Positions 19,395-34,442 are shown, counted from the first letter of the stretch. The stretch: DNA of 64,000 nt from Emiliania huxleyi CCMP1516 (GCF_000372725.1 NW_005201025.1:167347-231346); one strand, 5' to 3'. Translations and numbers: made by a program. The notes: generated by a model from the sequence alone, not told the origin.

Positions 19395-22300
19395 TCACCC
19401 CTCGAGCGCCCCGATCGCCTCCGTCACCGCGGCCACGAGCCGCGAAGCCTCCCCCTCGCTGCGCGGCCCGTCCCTCCTCCACCTCGCCGCGTCGTGGTGC
19501 CTCGCCGCGTTCGCCCAGATGCGCAGCGAGTGCAGCTGCCTCCGCAGCTCGGTCGGCAGGCCGCACTCGCGGTGCCAAAAGTTGATGCGCTCCTCGAAGC
19601 CGTCGGGCGCCGCCGCGGAGCGCGAGGCGTACACGGCGTCGAGGCGCGGCATCAGCGTCTTGAAGGCGAGCATCATGTTGTCCTGGATGCGCGCCTGCGC
19701 GTCGCCGGACGTGCGCATGCCGCGCACCTGCACCGAGAGCGGCGAAGGCTCGTAGCCGGTGGTGCGGGCGGCGGTGGCGGCCTCGTCTCCAAGTGCCGGC
19801 GCAGCCTCCTCCATCCCCGCCCCGCGCTGCGAGCCAGAGAGCAGCGCCTGCAAAGTCGCGAGAGCCTCGGGCAGCGTGGGCCGCTTGCGCAGGCTGTCGT
19901 GGCAGAGGCTCTTCCCGTCCGCCTTGGCGAGGTCCTTGACAGCGCGCGCCGCAGTCTCAGGCCACCCCGCCGCCGCGTCTGCGATCCTCGTCACGTCGAT
20001 GTCGGTCCAGTCCTCCTCGAACTCGTCCTCGCACCGGTCGGTGAGCTGCACCTCTGAACGGTTGGTGAGGCAGACGAGGAGGGTGATGCCAACGGCGTAG
20101 CCGTCCGTCTTGCTCGAGTACTCGCCCCCCTTGATGATGGAGGGGCAGAGGTAGCCCGTGGTCATGTAAAGGGCGGCAGTCGAGCGGCAGCGGACAGACG
20201 CGTCCGGGCGCTGGTCCTTGGCAAAGCCCGTGTCGGCGAGCACGGCGGTCAGCTTCTCGTCGAGCAGGATGTTGTCTGGCTTGACGTCGCGGTGCACGAT
20301 GCCCTTCGAGTGGAGGTAGACGAGCGCCTCGGTCGCCTCGCACGCGACACGCACGCGCTGCCGCCACGTCAGCGGCCTCGGCGGCTCCGCCATGCCCAAC
20401 CGCCGGAGCTGCGCCGCGCAGTCGGGATCCGAGATACGCAGCCGCGCCTCGAGCGAGCCGCCGCGCATCAGCGGCGAGAGGAGGCAGACGCCGTCGGGCG
20501 AGAGGCAGTAGCCGAGCAGCGGCAGCAGGTGCGGGTGGCTCACCGCCTTGAGCAGCTTCACCTCGAGCTCTGCCCGCGACAAGCCGCCCGACTGGCCCGA
20601 CTTTGCCCGCTTGACGACGAGCGGCAAGTGGCGCAGCTGTGGAGGCGCGGCGAGGGAGAGGTGGAGGTCGGCCGACGCCTCGTAGACGTGGCTGAAGCCG
20701 CCGCTGCCAATCAGCTTGCCCTCTGCAAACCCGTCCGTAGCCGCGGCGAGGTCCGACAGGGCTATCTCGACGGGCCGAGCAACAACCGCCTCCGGCTCGG
20801 TGACAGACAGCTCTTCCAGCCGCGACTCCGCCGCGCTCACCTCCTCGGCCAAGGCAGGCAGCACTCCCACGTGCGGCCTGGCGGCGGCGATGCCCGCTCG
20901 GAGCGCGGAGGGGCTGTCCGCGGTGTTGAGCGACTTGAGCGCGCCCATCGCCGCGCCATGCGCCTTGCGCAGCCGCTGGCTGTCCCGCTTCCGCGCCTCC
21001 TTGAGCTTGTCGCGCGCGCGCCTCTCCTCAAGCGCCGCCGCAAGCTCCGCCTCCTCCGCCGCCGCCACCACCTCCTCCTCTTCCCCCTCTTCCGCCGGCG
21101 CCTCGGCCTCTTGCGACGGCCCAACGCTACCCATGCCGCCCTGCTTCTTCTTCTTGCCCCTCTTCTTGGCCTTCTTCTTGTCCTCGGCGCACTTCTCCGA
21201 CTCCTCCTCCGCCAGCAGCGCCGCCGCAGCCTCCTCGGCCGCCCTCTCGGCCTCCACCCTCTCGGCCGCCGCCCTCTCGGCCACTGCCCTCTCCACCTTC
21301 GCCTCAATCTCCGCTCTCTTCGCCTCCCTCGCCGCCGCCTCAAAGGCGCGCTCGCACTCGGTGTGGCCCTTCTCCTTGGCCAGCTGCAGCGCCGTATGCC
21401 CACCCGAGGTGCGCGCCGCCGTGTCTGCGCCCGCCCGCAGCAGGCTGAGCACGACGGCGGAGTGGCCCTCCAGGCACGCAGCGTGCAGGGGCGTCCAGCC
21501 GCGGCCTGAGGCTTGGTCGACCGCAGCGCTAGCCTCGAGGAGCAGCCGTGCGATGTCGAGGTGGCCCTTATGGCACGCCTTGTACAGCGGCGTGAAGCCG
21601 CCGTCCCTGACTTGGTTGACCGCCGCGTTGGCAGCGAGGAGCAGCCGCACGCACTCGAGCTCGCCCTGCTGGCACGCGACGTACAGCGGCGTGGCGCCGT
21701 CGTTCTTGGCTTGGTTGATCGCCGCGCTTGCGCTTAGAAGCAGCCGCACGCACTCTAGCTGGCCCTTCTGGCACGCCATGAACAGCGGCGTGGCGCCACT
21801 CTCCTTGGCTTGGTCGACCACCGCGCTTGCGCCGAGCAGCAGCCGGACGCACTCGAGCTGGCCCTCCTGGCACGCCGTGAACAGCGGCGTGGTGCCGTCC
21901 GCCTTGGTATGGTTGACCGCCGCTCTGGCCTCGAGGAGCAGCCGGGCGCACTCGAGCTGGCCGTGCTGGCACGCGATGAGCAGCGGCGTGGCGCCACTCT
22001 CCTTGGCTTGGTCGACCACCGCGCTTGCGCCGAGCAGCAGCCGGACGCACTCGAGCTGGCCCTTCTGGCACGCGATGAACAGCGGCGTGGCGCCGTCCTT
22101 CAGGGCTTGGTTGACACCAGCATCGGCGCCGAGAAGCAGCCGCACGCACTCGAGCTCGCCCTGCTGGCACGCCATGAACAGCGGCGTGGCGCCATCCGTC
22201 TTGGCTTGGTTGACCGCCGCGCTGGCCTCGAGAAGCAGCTGGGCGCACTCGAGCTGGCCCCTCTGGCACGCCATGATCAGTGCGGAGCAGCCGTCGCCGG

Positions 22301-22526
22301 TCGTCGCCCCCACACTCGCGCCGCTCTTGAGCAGCAGCCGCACCGCGTCGGCCTGCCCGCGCTCAGCGGCGATAATCAGCAGCGTGTGCTGGTTTGCGGC
22401 CTCGAGGCGCGCGTCGAGCTCGGCCGTGAGCGCTGGGCCGCGCGTCCGCCCGGCGAGGAGGGCGCGCAGCGAGCCCAGGTTGCCCTGGCGAAGCTCGGCG
22501 GGCACGACAGTGCTGGCGCCGCTCAT
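19395..22526 (-). CDS. ankyrin-repeat receptor-like protein kinase
   Basis: 1043 residues from the ATG at 22526; the frame runs further upstream but without another ATG. Residues about 45-385 hold roughly ten very similar 33-residue ankyrin repeats (core DGATPLFMACQQGELECVRL). Residues 385-500 are a charged Ala/Glu/Lys coiled coil with a poly-Lys patch. A protein kinase domain lies at about 590-880: Gly-loop IGSGGFSHVYEA, Lys in LVVKRA, catalytic loop IVHRDVKPDN, then ADTGFAK where DFG is expected, and TTGYLCPSIIKGG in place of the APE region. It resembles RLK/IRAK-type Ser/Thr kinases, with ATDGFAEGKLIGSGGF just before the domain. The C-terminus has a helical LHSLRIWANAARHH motif. No transmembrane helix is visible, so it is probably cytosolic. 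No intron is needed. Confidence 0.85.
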   Translation of the reverse strand: MSGASTVVPAELRQGNLGSLRALLAGRTRGPALTAELDARLEAANQHTLLIIAAERGQADAVRLLLKSGASVGATTGDGCSALIMACQRGQLECAQLLLEASAAVNQAKTDGATPLFMACQQGELECVRLLLGADAGVNQALKDGATPLFIACQKGQLECVRLLLGASAVVDQAKESGATPLLIACQHGQLECARLLLEARAAVNHTKADGTTPLFTACQEGQLECVRLLLGASAVVDQAKESGATPLFMACQKGQLECVRLLLSASAAINQAKNDGATPLYVACQQGELECVRLLLAANAAVNQVRDGGFTPLYKACHKGHLDIARLLLEASAAVDQASGRGWTPLHAACLEGHSAVVLSLLRAGADTAARTSGGHTALQLAKEKGHTECERAFEAAAREAKRAEIEAKVERAVAERAAAERVEAERAAEEAAAALLAEEESEKCAEDKKKAKKRGKKKKQGGMGSVGPSQEAEAPAEEGEEEEVVAAAEEAELAAALEERRARDKLKEARKRDSQRLRKAHGAAMGALKSLNTADSPSALRAGIAAARPHVGVLPALAEEVSAAESRLEELSVTEPEAVVARPVEIALSDLAAATDGFAEGKLIGSGGFSHVYEASADLHLSLAAPPQLRHLPLVVKRAKSGQSGGLSRAELEVKLLKAVSHPHLLPLLGYCLSPDGVCLLSPLMRGGSLEARLRISDPDCAAQLRRLGMAEPPRPLTWRQRVRVACEATEALVYLHSKGIVHRDVKPDNILLDEKLTAVLADTGFAKDQRPDASVRCRSTAALYMTTGYLCPSIIKGGEYSSKTDGYAVGITLLVCLTNRSEVQLTDRCEDEFEEDWTDIDVTRIADAAAGWPETAARAVKDLAKADGKSLCHDSLRKRPTLPEALATLQALLSGSQRGAGMEEAAPALGDEAATAARTTGYEPSPLSVQVRGMRTSGDAQARIQDNMMLAFKTLMPRLDAVYASRSAAAPDGFEERINFWHRECGLPTELRRQLHSLRIWANAARHHDAARWRRDGPRSEGEASRLVAAVTEAIGALEG

Positions 22527-22576
22527 ATACACACACACATGGCTTGTTAAAATACAAGCCTCTCTCACAGCACACT

Positions 22577-22602
22577 GAGAGAGAGAGAGAGAGAGAGAGA
22601 CA
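22577..22602 (+). repeat. (GA)n microsatellite
   Basis: Short GA array just upstream (in gene sense) of the ankyrin-kinase ATG; it could lie in the 5' UTR. Confidence 0.85.
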
Positions 22603-22609
22603 GCACACT

Positions 22610-23010
22610 GGCACGACAAGGGCGCGGACTGGCGCGGACTGGCACACACACCGGCTCACCACCGGAGCCGCCTAAGCGACTCCGTTAAGAACGGCAATGC
22701 ACTCCGCACCATGCACAATGCCGCTCTCCCCGCACGCTAGCTCGTTCACCGTCTGCCACGCCACGGCGGTGTGGAGGACGACAGACAAGCGCTGCATCTG
22801 CAGCCCGTGCCAGTTCTTGGTGGTCCATGTGACCTCGTCCAGGTGCTGAGCGTGCGAAAGTTTGTTGCTCAGCTGGTTCGCCGCCTCCCTCAGGGTGCTG
22901 CGAACCTCCTTTCCAAAGCCTCCGAAAGCCTCAAAATCAAACAAACGTAGATCGCAATCCTGCTCCCGCGCAAAGCGGTAATCGCCATCCAGCTGCTGGA
23001 GCTTTCCCTT
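22610..23010 (-). mobile_element. 3' remnant of a retroelement, C-terminal polyprotein segment
   Basis: The frame reads YRFAREQDCDLRLFDFEAFG, GFGKEVRSTLREAANQL, HLDEVTWTTKNWHGLQ, SVVLHTAVAWQTVNELAC and ends NGVA-stop at 22672. A related copy at 62170-62491 (+) reads YRYAREDKDVDVQLLLFESF and YLDEVTWTTKSWLGLQ. The ...FESFGGFG... pattern resembles the C-terminal tail of algal non-LTR retrotransposon polyproteins (inference). The stop codon lies in the loop of a 3' hairpin shared by three copies. Confidence 0.6.
22664..22683 (-). repeat. conserved 3' hairpin of the retroelement
   Basis: GGAGTCGCTTAGGCGGCTCC folds as an 8-bp stem (one G-U pair) with the TAG stop in the loop region. Same sequence at 32572-32591 (-) and 62472-62491 (+). 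Confidence 0.75.
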
Positions 23011-23351
23011 GGGGGCATCCTCCTCCTCCCCCTCCTCCCCCTCCTCCTCGGCCTCCTCCTAGCGAAGAAGAAAAACGGCGTCCGCGCTGCACTTGCCCGC
23101 CTTCCCTCAGCCGAATCAACCGCATCTGGCGGAAGAAAAAATAAAGTATAGCGCACTTGGCATCCATGCAAAATCCTGCTCGTGGTCGTGCAGGTGGGGA
23201 CCACCCTGTCCTCCTCCTTTGGGTTGTCTGTTTTCTTTTTTCGACACTACCCAACATCACAGGTGGGATCAGAGAGAGACTCCACACCGGACACCGCCCG
23301 GGCACAGACTCCCTACCCATCGGATCGCACAGGGCCCCCTCGGAGCAGCCC

Positions 23352-23359
23352 ACACACAA

Positions 23360-23446
<87 letters not shown>
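23352..23446 (+). repeat. (CA)n microsatellite
   Basis: Nearly pure CA array. Frames reading HTHTHT or CVCVCV across it are not coding. Confidence 0.95.
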
Positions 23447-23447
<1 letters not shown>

Positions 23448-23619
23448 TAGAGCAATCTAAAATTTGTTCGATTCCGAGTAATCTGTGCTCGCCGAGTGAT
23501 CTGTGAAAAACAATTTCAGATTCCGACAAATAGAGCAGTCATCTCCAGGGAGAGATGGGCGACGCACACGAACACAGAGGGACAGTGCGCACCCCGCCCC
23601 GCTCGCAGGGCGTGTGTGT

Positions 23620-23621
<2 letters not shown>

Positions 23622-23705
<84 letters not shown>
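23622..23705 (+). repeat. (CA)n microsatellite
   Basis: Pure CA array upstream of the PUB-domain gene. Confidence 0.95.
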
Positions 23706-23708
<3 letters not shown>

Positions 23709-23836
23709 GGGCGTGCATCAAAAGGATACAATTTCTTCTTGTCAACTATATCGCGGTGAACAGCGAACGAGTCCCGCCAAGTGCAAGCGCTGAGGACAGC
23801 CAGCCTCAGCACACAGACTCTTCGCGGTGGCGAGAG

Positions 23837-24869
23837 ATGAGCGCGGACGCGCTCCCGTACTGCCCTCCGTCGACGGCGCCAGACCCTCTCGAGACGGAGG
23901 TCGCCCAGGCGCGCAAGCTCGTTCTGCGCGCGCTCGACGCCAAGATAGCGATCCAGGATGACGCGACTGCGCTCGGAGCCATCCGGCTCGCGCTCAAGCT
24001 GGCGGGCAACATCCTCGAGCACCCGGACGAGGGCAAGTACACGCGGATCAAGAACAGCTCCGCCGCCTTCCAGCGCTGCCTCGCAAAGTGCCCCGGCGGC
24101 CTCGAGCTCGTCATGGCGATGGGTTTCCGCACGGTCGTACACGAGTTTGAAGAGTTCTGGGCGGTGGAGGTGTCGCCGCTCGCGCTGAGCATCCTGGCGG
24201 CCGCGAGGGAGGGGCTCGCGCGCTACGAATCGCTCGTCGTCGGGCGCGCGGAGAGGGCGCAGCAAGCGCCTCCTCCCCAGGCCTTTCGGAGCCTTCTCGG
24301 AACCTTCCTCCCTGTAGGCGGGCGGAGAGGGCGCAGCGAGCGCGGCTCGAGAAGGTGACGGGGAGCAGCGAGCAGCGGGACCGGGTGCGGACGTCCTCCA
24401 CCGTCAATCCCATGCGCTGTGAACGGCGCCTCTTGACAGCGAGCGGTTGCAAAACAGGAGTCCCTCTAATGTCAGCGGGCAAAGCGTGGAGCTGGGAAAG
24501 GCGTCTTCACGGCTGCAGGTGTGAACAGGTGCTCGCGGACATCGAGGCAGACAAGGCGGAGCGGAGGGAGCGAGCAGCGCTCATGAGGCGCGACGTCGAC
24601 GTGGCGCCGCCGCCGAAAGAGGAGAGGACGGTGGAGGGAGAGAGTGCGTGTCCTGAAGCGTTTGCTCTGTACAGGCATCGCCGCCGCCGCGAGGGGGAGC
24701 GGCGAACGGCGAGGCGGGGCGGGAGGGGCTCGAGGGAAAGGAGGCGCAGGCGGAGGCGGAGGCGGAGGCGCACGATCAGGATGCGGAGGGCAATGGCGAC
24801 GATGCTCCCGCCCTCGATCCCGCACTTGAAGGGTCGGAGGAGTGCGCGCGCCGAAGTGAGGCCGCTTGA
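23837..24869 (+). CDS. PUB-domain protein
   Basis: Starts at the ATG at 23837. Residues about 45-120 form a PUB/PUG domain: AIRLALKLAGNILEHPDEGK, YTRIKNSSAAFQRCL, LELVMAMGFRTVVHEF. PUB domains bind the tail of p97/Cdc48 and occur in peptide N-glycanase and UBX proteins, so a role in ubiquitin/p97 quality control is likely (inference). A GC-AG intron, 24244-24317, joins ESLVVG-RAERAQRARLEKVT and has about 25 nt of exon sequence repeated at its two ends. A second intron, about 24411-24521, joins STVNPM-CEQVLADIEADKAE, with a TGTGAAC repeat at both ends. A last exon beginning at about 24676 would give an acidic tail (EAQAEAEAEAHDQDAEGN) ending at 24869. The exact exon 3/4 junction is not settled. 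Confidence 0.7.
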
Positions 24870-25204
24870 ACAACGTGTTGAAGCGTACCTGCAGGCGCTC
24901 TTACCGAAGCACCGGCTGACGCCACTGCTGGTTCACTGTTACCCGGCTGATTCATATACTCAGGCTGAGTGAACCACCTGGCCCAGAAATCGCAGCGCGG
25001 GAAGACTCGCCTGAAGAGGGCTTGAGGGTTGTACCGAGGGTCTCCTCCCGGGTCCTCCGGATGCGTGTCTGCGTTTCGAGGCGAGACTTGTGCGGCGAGT
25101 CTCAAGTAAGATCGCACACCAGGTCCGTTTTTCTTTTCTCTCCGTTGTGGCCCCTCAGCGCCGGCTCGCCAACGAGCTCTATACGAGCCGTCCCGGGGCG
25201 GCAA

Positions 25205-25426
25205 AATTGATGCGGCCTGCAGGGACCGAAAGGTCGCCGACCTGATCACGGCTGCCGGCGCCTCGGCGCCGGCCGACGCCGTGTTCGGCGGCAGGTTCGC
25301 GACGGGCGAGACGCCCCGCTCGACGACCTCCGCCTCCGAGGCGGACGAGGGCGACGGCGCCGGCGGCGATGGCGGGACCGGCTTCGACCTGTTCGGGCCG
25401 GACCCCACCCCCATGGAGGACCTTTG
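25205..25426 (+). CDS. possible C-terminal exon with FDLF/DPT motifs
   Basis: This plus-strand frame looks coding: AACRDRKVADLITAAGASAP, ADAVFGGRFATGETP, an acidic Gly stretch, then GFDLFGPDPTPMEDL and a TGA at 25424. The DLF and DP motifs recall clathrin-adaptor binding peptides. Upstream exons were not identified; it could belong to the PUB gene or to a separate gene. Confidence 0.35.
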
Positions 25427-26154
25427 AGGCCCTCCCCAGTCTCACCCCACCTTACCTCTGCCCCCCCCTCCCCCCACCCCTCTGCCTCCCATAGGGCAGG
25501 ATAGCACTAGCATATGCGCCTAGTGCGCACACTGGGCCTACATAGATGTGACCCGCCCGCTCGAGTGCGGCGTCCGGATGCTAGTGCTTGAGAAGACACC
25601 ACAAACGCGGCACGGCCCGTTTTGGATGTCTGCGGAGATTCTGCCTTAGCACACACAGTGAGTCATTCGGAGTCATTCGATGGCCAGAGTGCGATTGTGT
25701 GTGTGCGGGAGTTGGTTTGTCGGGAGGGAGGGGCAGGCTGCTCACCCACGTGCACCGGGCCAGTGCTTGCACTTTGAATGCCGTGGGGCTCCTGCCCGTG
25801 TCCGGGCGTGGAGATGCGAGGGTCGCCCCCCCTTGCCCCACCACTTTGTGTGTGTGGAGAAATCTACCTTACCTTACCTCTGCAAACACTGCATACACCT
25901 GGTCACCTGCAGCTGCACAGTCAGAGTCACACCCAGTCAGGAGCGAAGAAAAATGAGTTGTTTTGATAGGATTCGTTTACCCATCTCCTGGTCCGTTTTA
26001 TTTATTTGTTTATTTGGCATGCGCACCGCCAGACACACCAGACACGATCAGCTCTCAGGTTTGTGTCTGTCCTCGCCAGTTCGTGGCGCGCGCGGGCAAC
26101 CGACAACCGTCCCTCAGTCCGCCGCGCCGCCGACGGCGGGCCGCCATCGCCCCC
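25427..26154. other. intergenic with one introner family B copy
   Basis: No gene supported. Contains family B copy B4 and otherwise unremarkable sequence. Confidence 0.5.
25725..25885 (+). mobile_element. introner family B copy B4
   Basis: Shares GGTTTGTCGGGAGGGAGGGG, TTGCACTTTGAATGCCGTGG, TTGTGTGTGTGGAGAAATCT and a (CCTTA)n tail with the proven intron copy at 40855-41061. No host gene is recognised here. Confidence 0.7.
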
Positions 26155-31165
<5,011 letters not shown>

Positions 31166-31324
31166 CTACCCAAAGAAAAAAGAAAAGAAAGCGCATCGAG
31201 GTTCTCGAGGTGGATATCCTTTGGCCGCGTTGGGTAGCCCTGGATGTGAGGCTAATGACTACCGCGTTGGTGTCCAGTCCGAGCCTGGCTGTTCTTCACC
31301 TTTCTACCTACCTACCTAATGACT

Positions 31325-32499
31325 GAGGGCCCAACTTGAGAATCGTGCTTTTTGGGTTGGGTTGGGTTGTGGGCCTGGGTTGGGTTGTTCCGCGTGAGGT
31401 TGGGTCGTCGGCGCGAAGGGTGAGGTCTCGACCGCCGCCGCTCACGCCAGCGGACGGCCACTGCCGGTGTTTTTGGCTTCGCCACCGTCCAAGGCGTGCG
31501 CCATGCGCTCGCCGACATCGAGCGAGCAACGTGATCGACCGAGCGGCTTGCTGTGTGGTCGCCTTCTTGTGGCTCTCGTCGAGAGCGTTTTGCGTCCCGG
31601 CGGGTGGGAGAATGTGTGTCGTCTGAAGTGTCACTGTGTGCGTCACATCGATGTGGATAACAAGCACGGTCGATCCGTCAAAGCGATACACTCGTTCCTA
31701 TCACGCTGGAAGGCTTGCACGGAGCTCTGTGCCGGCACACAGAAGAGCCGTGCGGCAAGAAGAGCTCGATGGGGAGCGAGAACTGCCAGAGGTGCTCACC
31801 CAGGTTTCGGAAGTCCGCCTTGATGCGGTCAGTCCCCCCCAGGTTTGACCGCGCAGCTCGCAAGACTCGTCGAACACTCGTAGCCTTTCTGCGCCTCTGA
31901 CTCTGCAAGCTATGCGGGAAGAGCAGTTTATTCGCAATATATCGACGAGTTCGAGAGAGCCACAGGCTTTCGCTCGGGAGGGATTGAGTGCGTCGCGACG
32001 GACTTCAGGCTACACCTGAAAATCTGACGGTTCTCGCTCCCCATCGAGCTCTTCTTGCCGCACGGCTCTTCTGTGTGCCGGCACAGAGCTCCGTGCAAGC
32101 CTTCCAGCGTGATAGGAACGAGTGTATCGCTTTGACGGATCGACCGTGCTTGTTATCCACATCGATGTGACGCACACAGTGACACTTCAGACGACACACA
32201 TTCTCCCACCCGCCGGGACGCAAAACGCTCTCGACGAGAGCCACAAGAAGGCGGCCACACAGCAAGCCACTCGTCGGACAGACGTGCTCGCTCGATGCCG
32301 GCGAGCGCATGGCGCACGCCTTGGACGGTGGCGAAGCCAAAAACACCGGCAGTGGCCGTCCGCTGGCGTGAGCGGCGGCGGTCGAGACCTCACCCTTCGC
32401 GCCGACGACCCAACCTCACGCGGAACAACCCAACCCAACCACAACCCAACCCAACACGAAACAACCCAACTCAGAGCACGATTCTCAAATTGGGCCCTC
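31325..32499. mobile_element. foldback (long inverted repeat) transposable element
   Basis: Two arms of about 470 bp (31325-31790 and 32030-32499) are reverse complements, with ends GAGGGCCCAACTTGAG and CTCAAATTGGGCCCTC. A 5-bp TGACT flanks both sides (31320-31324 and 32500-32504), consistent with a target-site duplication. Mirror-image frames in the arms (MYRFDGSTVLVIHIDVTHTV) arise from the palindrome. The 240-bp centre has no transposase motif, so the element is non-autonomous. Confidence 0.85.
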
Positions 32500-32534
32500 T
32501 GACTGCACTCCAAGTGCTCCAAGAACCGCCGTCA

Positions 32535-32605
32535 CCCCCTCGCACGACGACACTAACAAAGGTACACCACGGGAGCCGCCTAAGCGACTCCTGCGAGGAC
32601 GGCGA
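32535..32605 (-). mobile_element. retroelement 3'-end fragment with conserved hairpin
   Basis: Contains GGAGTCGCTTAGGCGGCTCC at 32572-32591 followed by GTGGTGTACCTTTGTTAGTG, as in the copies at 22610-22683 and 62472-62540. It abuts the 5' edge of the ankyrin-Tpt1 frame. Confidence 0.75.
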
Positions 32606-32613
32606 GCGGGCTC

Positions 32614-34044
32614 GTGCTCGGTGCGGCGGCAGCCGGCTCGCTCGCTTGCCCTCTCACCGACGAGCGCGGGCAGACGGCGCTGCTGCGCGCCGTCAAGGCG
32701 GAGTTCTCTGCCTCCTGCGCGCTCCTCCTCGCCGACCCTCCCGTCGATGGGTACGCCGACCTCGGCGCGGCCGCTGGCGTCGACGGCGGGACGGGGCCGC
32801 CGCCTCTGCGCGTCTCGCCCTTGCACGCGGCCGTCGCGCGCGGCCTCCCCTCGATTGTTGCGATGCTGCTCTCGAGCAGAGCGACGGCGGCGGTCGTCGC
32901 ACGCGGCTCCTCGCGCGAGGCGTGGGACCGCACCCCGCTCGGCCTCGCCGCGGCCCTCGGCCAGGTGGACTGTGTGCGCGAGCTGTGCTCCTCCAGCGGC
33001 GTCGCCACTCTCAACGCGGCGCCCGCCTCGCGGCCGCACTGGACACCGCTGCATGAGGCCGTCTGGGCGGTCCGCACTCACGTCGTCGTCGAGCTGCTGG
33101 GCCTCGAGGGCTTGGACGCGACCGCGGGCGACGAGAGCGGCTCCTCGCCCCTCCACGCCGCCGTTCGGTGGGCCGATAGCAGCGACCCGTCCAGTGTCGC
33201 TCTTTTCGGGCCGGGCTTCTTAAGCCGGCCTCTGGGCGTCAGCGCGAGCAGCATGGACTCCGCCACTGCCGTGTTGGAGCTGCTGCTCGATCACTGGCGC
33301 GAGCGAGGCCACTCCCTCGACCTCGAGGACTGCGCGGGATGCACGCCGTTGTGCTACGCGGCGGCGGCGGCTGCTGCAGCCGCCGCTTCTGGCTCCGCCG
33401 CTGGGTCCCCTTGCTGCGGTGGCGAGGGGGAGGGCGCCGGTGCTTCGCTCGAGCCATTGCGGAAGAGGGTGTCAGCGCTGCTGCGGCACCGCGCCGCCGC
33501 AGCTGGTCTGGGCGACGCTTTGCGTCCCGACGGCTTTGTGCCGCTTGCCCGCCTCTGCGCGTCCTTGGGGGCGAGTGAGAGGTCGGTCCGCACCGTCGTC
33601 GCGACCGACGCCAAGCAGCGCTTCGCGATCCGCGAGGACGGCGGCGCACCGCTCATCCGAGCCAACTGGGGGCACACGATGGCGGCGATCGACGCCTCGC
33701 GCCTGTGCCCGCCCAGCCTCATGCCACCGCTCGACGAGGACGAGCTCGCGCGGCTCTCTGCGGTCCTCACGGCTGCTCGTCGGAGACGCCGCATTGCGAG
33801 TGGGCGCTCATGCTGCTCCGCCGCGGCGCTCGCGGCTGCGCGCGCCATGCAGCCGCTCCCTTCATCGTGCGGCTCCGCGAGCGGAGCGGCGGCCCGGTCG
33901 CTTCATCGTGCGGCTGCGCGTGCCCGCCGCGGTTTGCGCCGAGGATCGACCGCCGCCCGCCGATCGTGGAGCCAAAGGGCGGGCCGACGGCGGCGCGCCC
34001 ACCGTCGCCCCTCTGCCTGTCGCTGGGAGCGCCTGGAACTTTGA
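32614..34044 (+). CDS. ankyrin repeats fused to a Tpt1/KptA RNA 2'-phosphotransferase lobe, 5' end missing
   Basis: Open frame without an ATG at its start. Residues about 1-260 hold ankyrin-like repeats (RGQTALLRAVKAEFSASCAL, VSPLHAAVARGLPSIVAMLL, WTPLHEAVWAVRTHVVVELL, SSPLHAAVRWAD). From about residue 285 the N-terminal lobe of Tpt1/KptA is clear: RVSALLRHRAAAAGL, LRPDGFVPLARLCASLG, TDAKQRFAIREDGG, PLIRANWGHTMAAI. Known Tpt1 enzymes use an Arg-His-Arg-Arg set; the LRH pair and the Arg of IRANWGH are present. The C-terminal lobe, with the HGT and HIH motifs and the fourth Arg, is not recognisable in this frame. Tpt1 removes the splice-junction 2'-phosphate from tRNA using NAD+. The 5' edge abuts a retroelement end, so the gene is probably truncated or chimeric. 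The tail is duplicated at 2201-2686. Confidence 0.65.
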   Translation: MLGAAAAGSLACPLTDERGQTALLRAVKAEFSASCALLLADPPVDGYADLGAAAGVDGGTGPPPLRVSPLHAAVARGLPSIVAMLLSSRATAAVVARGSSREAWDRTPLGLAAALGQVDCVRELCSSSGVATLNAAPASRPHWTPLHEAVWAVRTHVVVELLGLEGLDATAGDESGSSPLHAAVRWADSSDPSSVALFGPGFLSRPLGVSASSMDSATAVLELLLDHWRERGHSLDLEDCAGCTPLCYAAAAAAAAAASGSAAGSPCCGGEGEGAGASLEPLRKRVSALLRHRAAAAGLGDALRPDGFVPLARLCASLGASERSVRTVVATDAKQRFAIREDGGAPLIRANWGHTMAAIDASRLCPPSLMPPLDEDELARLSAVLTAARRRRRIASGRSCCSAAALAAARAMQPLPSSCGSASGAAARSLHRAAARARRGLRRGSTAARRSWSQRAGRRRRAHRRPSACRWERLEL

Positions 34045-34442
34045 GCACAGCTCTGTCGGTTACGTGAGCGACAGCGAGTACGTGGGTGTTTTAGCGCGGA
34101 GTACGAGAGTCACATTTTAAACGTCAGCAGTTTTTTATATGTGACACGCCGCGTCGCGCGTGCTCACGCAGGACGCAGCTAGTAGCTAGACACTCAATCT
34201 ATGGCGACCGGTGGAAAAGCCGGCGCCAATTGCGCATTTAAGGGGCGTGGACCGCCGTGCGAGTGGGGAGCCGCCCCAGCCTGCGTCGCACCCACCACCA
34301 GCGGCGGCCTCGCCGGCTACCCTCCCTGCCCCTCGGCACCGTCCGCCGCCGCCAGAGCCGGCGCCAGAGCGGCCGCGGCGTGCTCGAGGAGGGCGAGGAG
34401 GGCGACGAGGGAAATGGACGTACAGGACTGAAAGTACTCGTC
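34045..34442. other. intergenic, no gene supported
   Basis: The duplication shared with 2170-2686 ends near 34100. The remainder is Pro/Arg-coding-like GC-rich sequence without motifs. Confidence 0.5.

Noticed and set aside
20716-22578. 620-residue plus-strand frame opposite the ankyrin-kinase
   Set aside because: It is the antisense shadow of the ankyrin repeats and coiled coil; motifs are only on the minus strand.
31308-32502. Twin genes on opposite strands in the foldback element
   Set aside because: They are mirror images produced by the inverted repeat and match no family.
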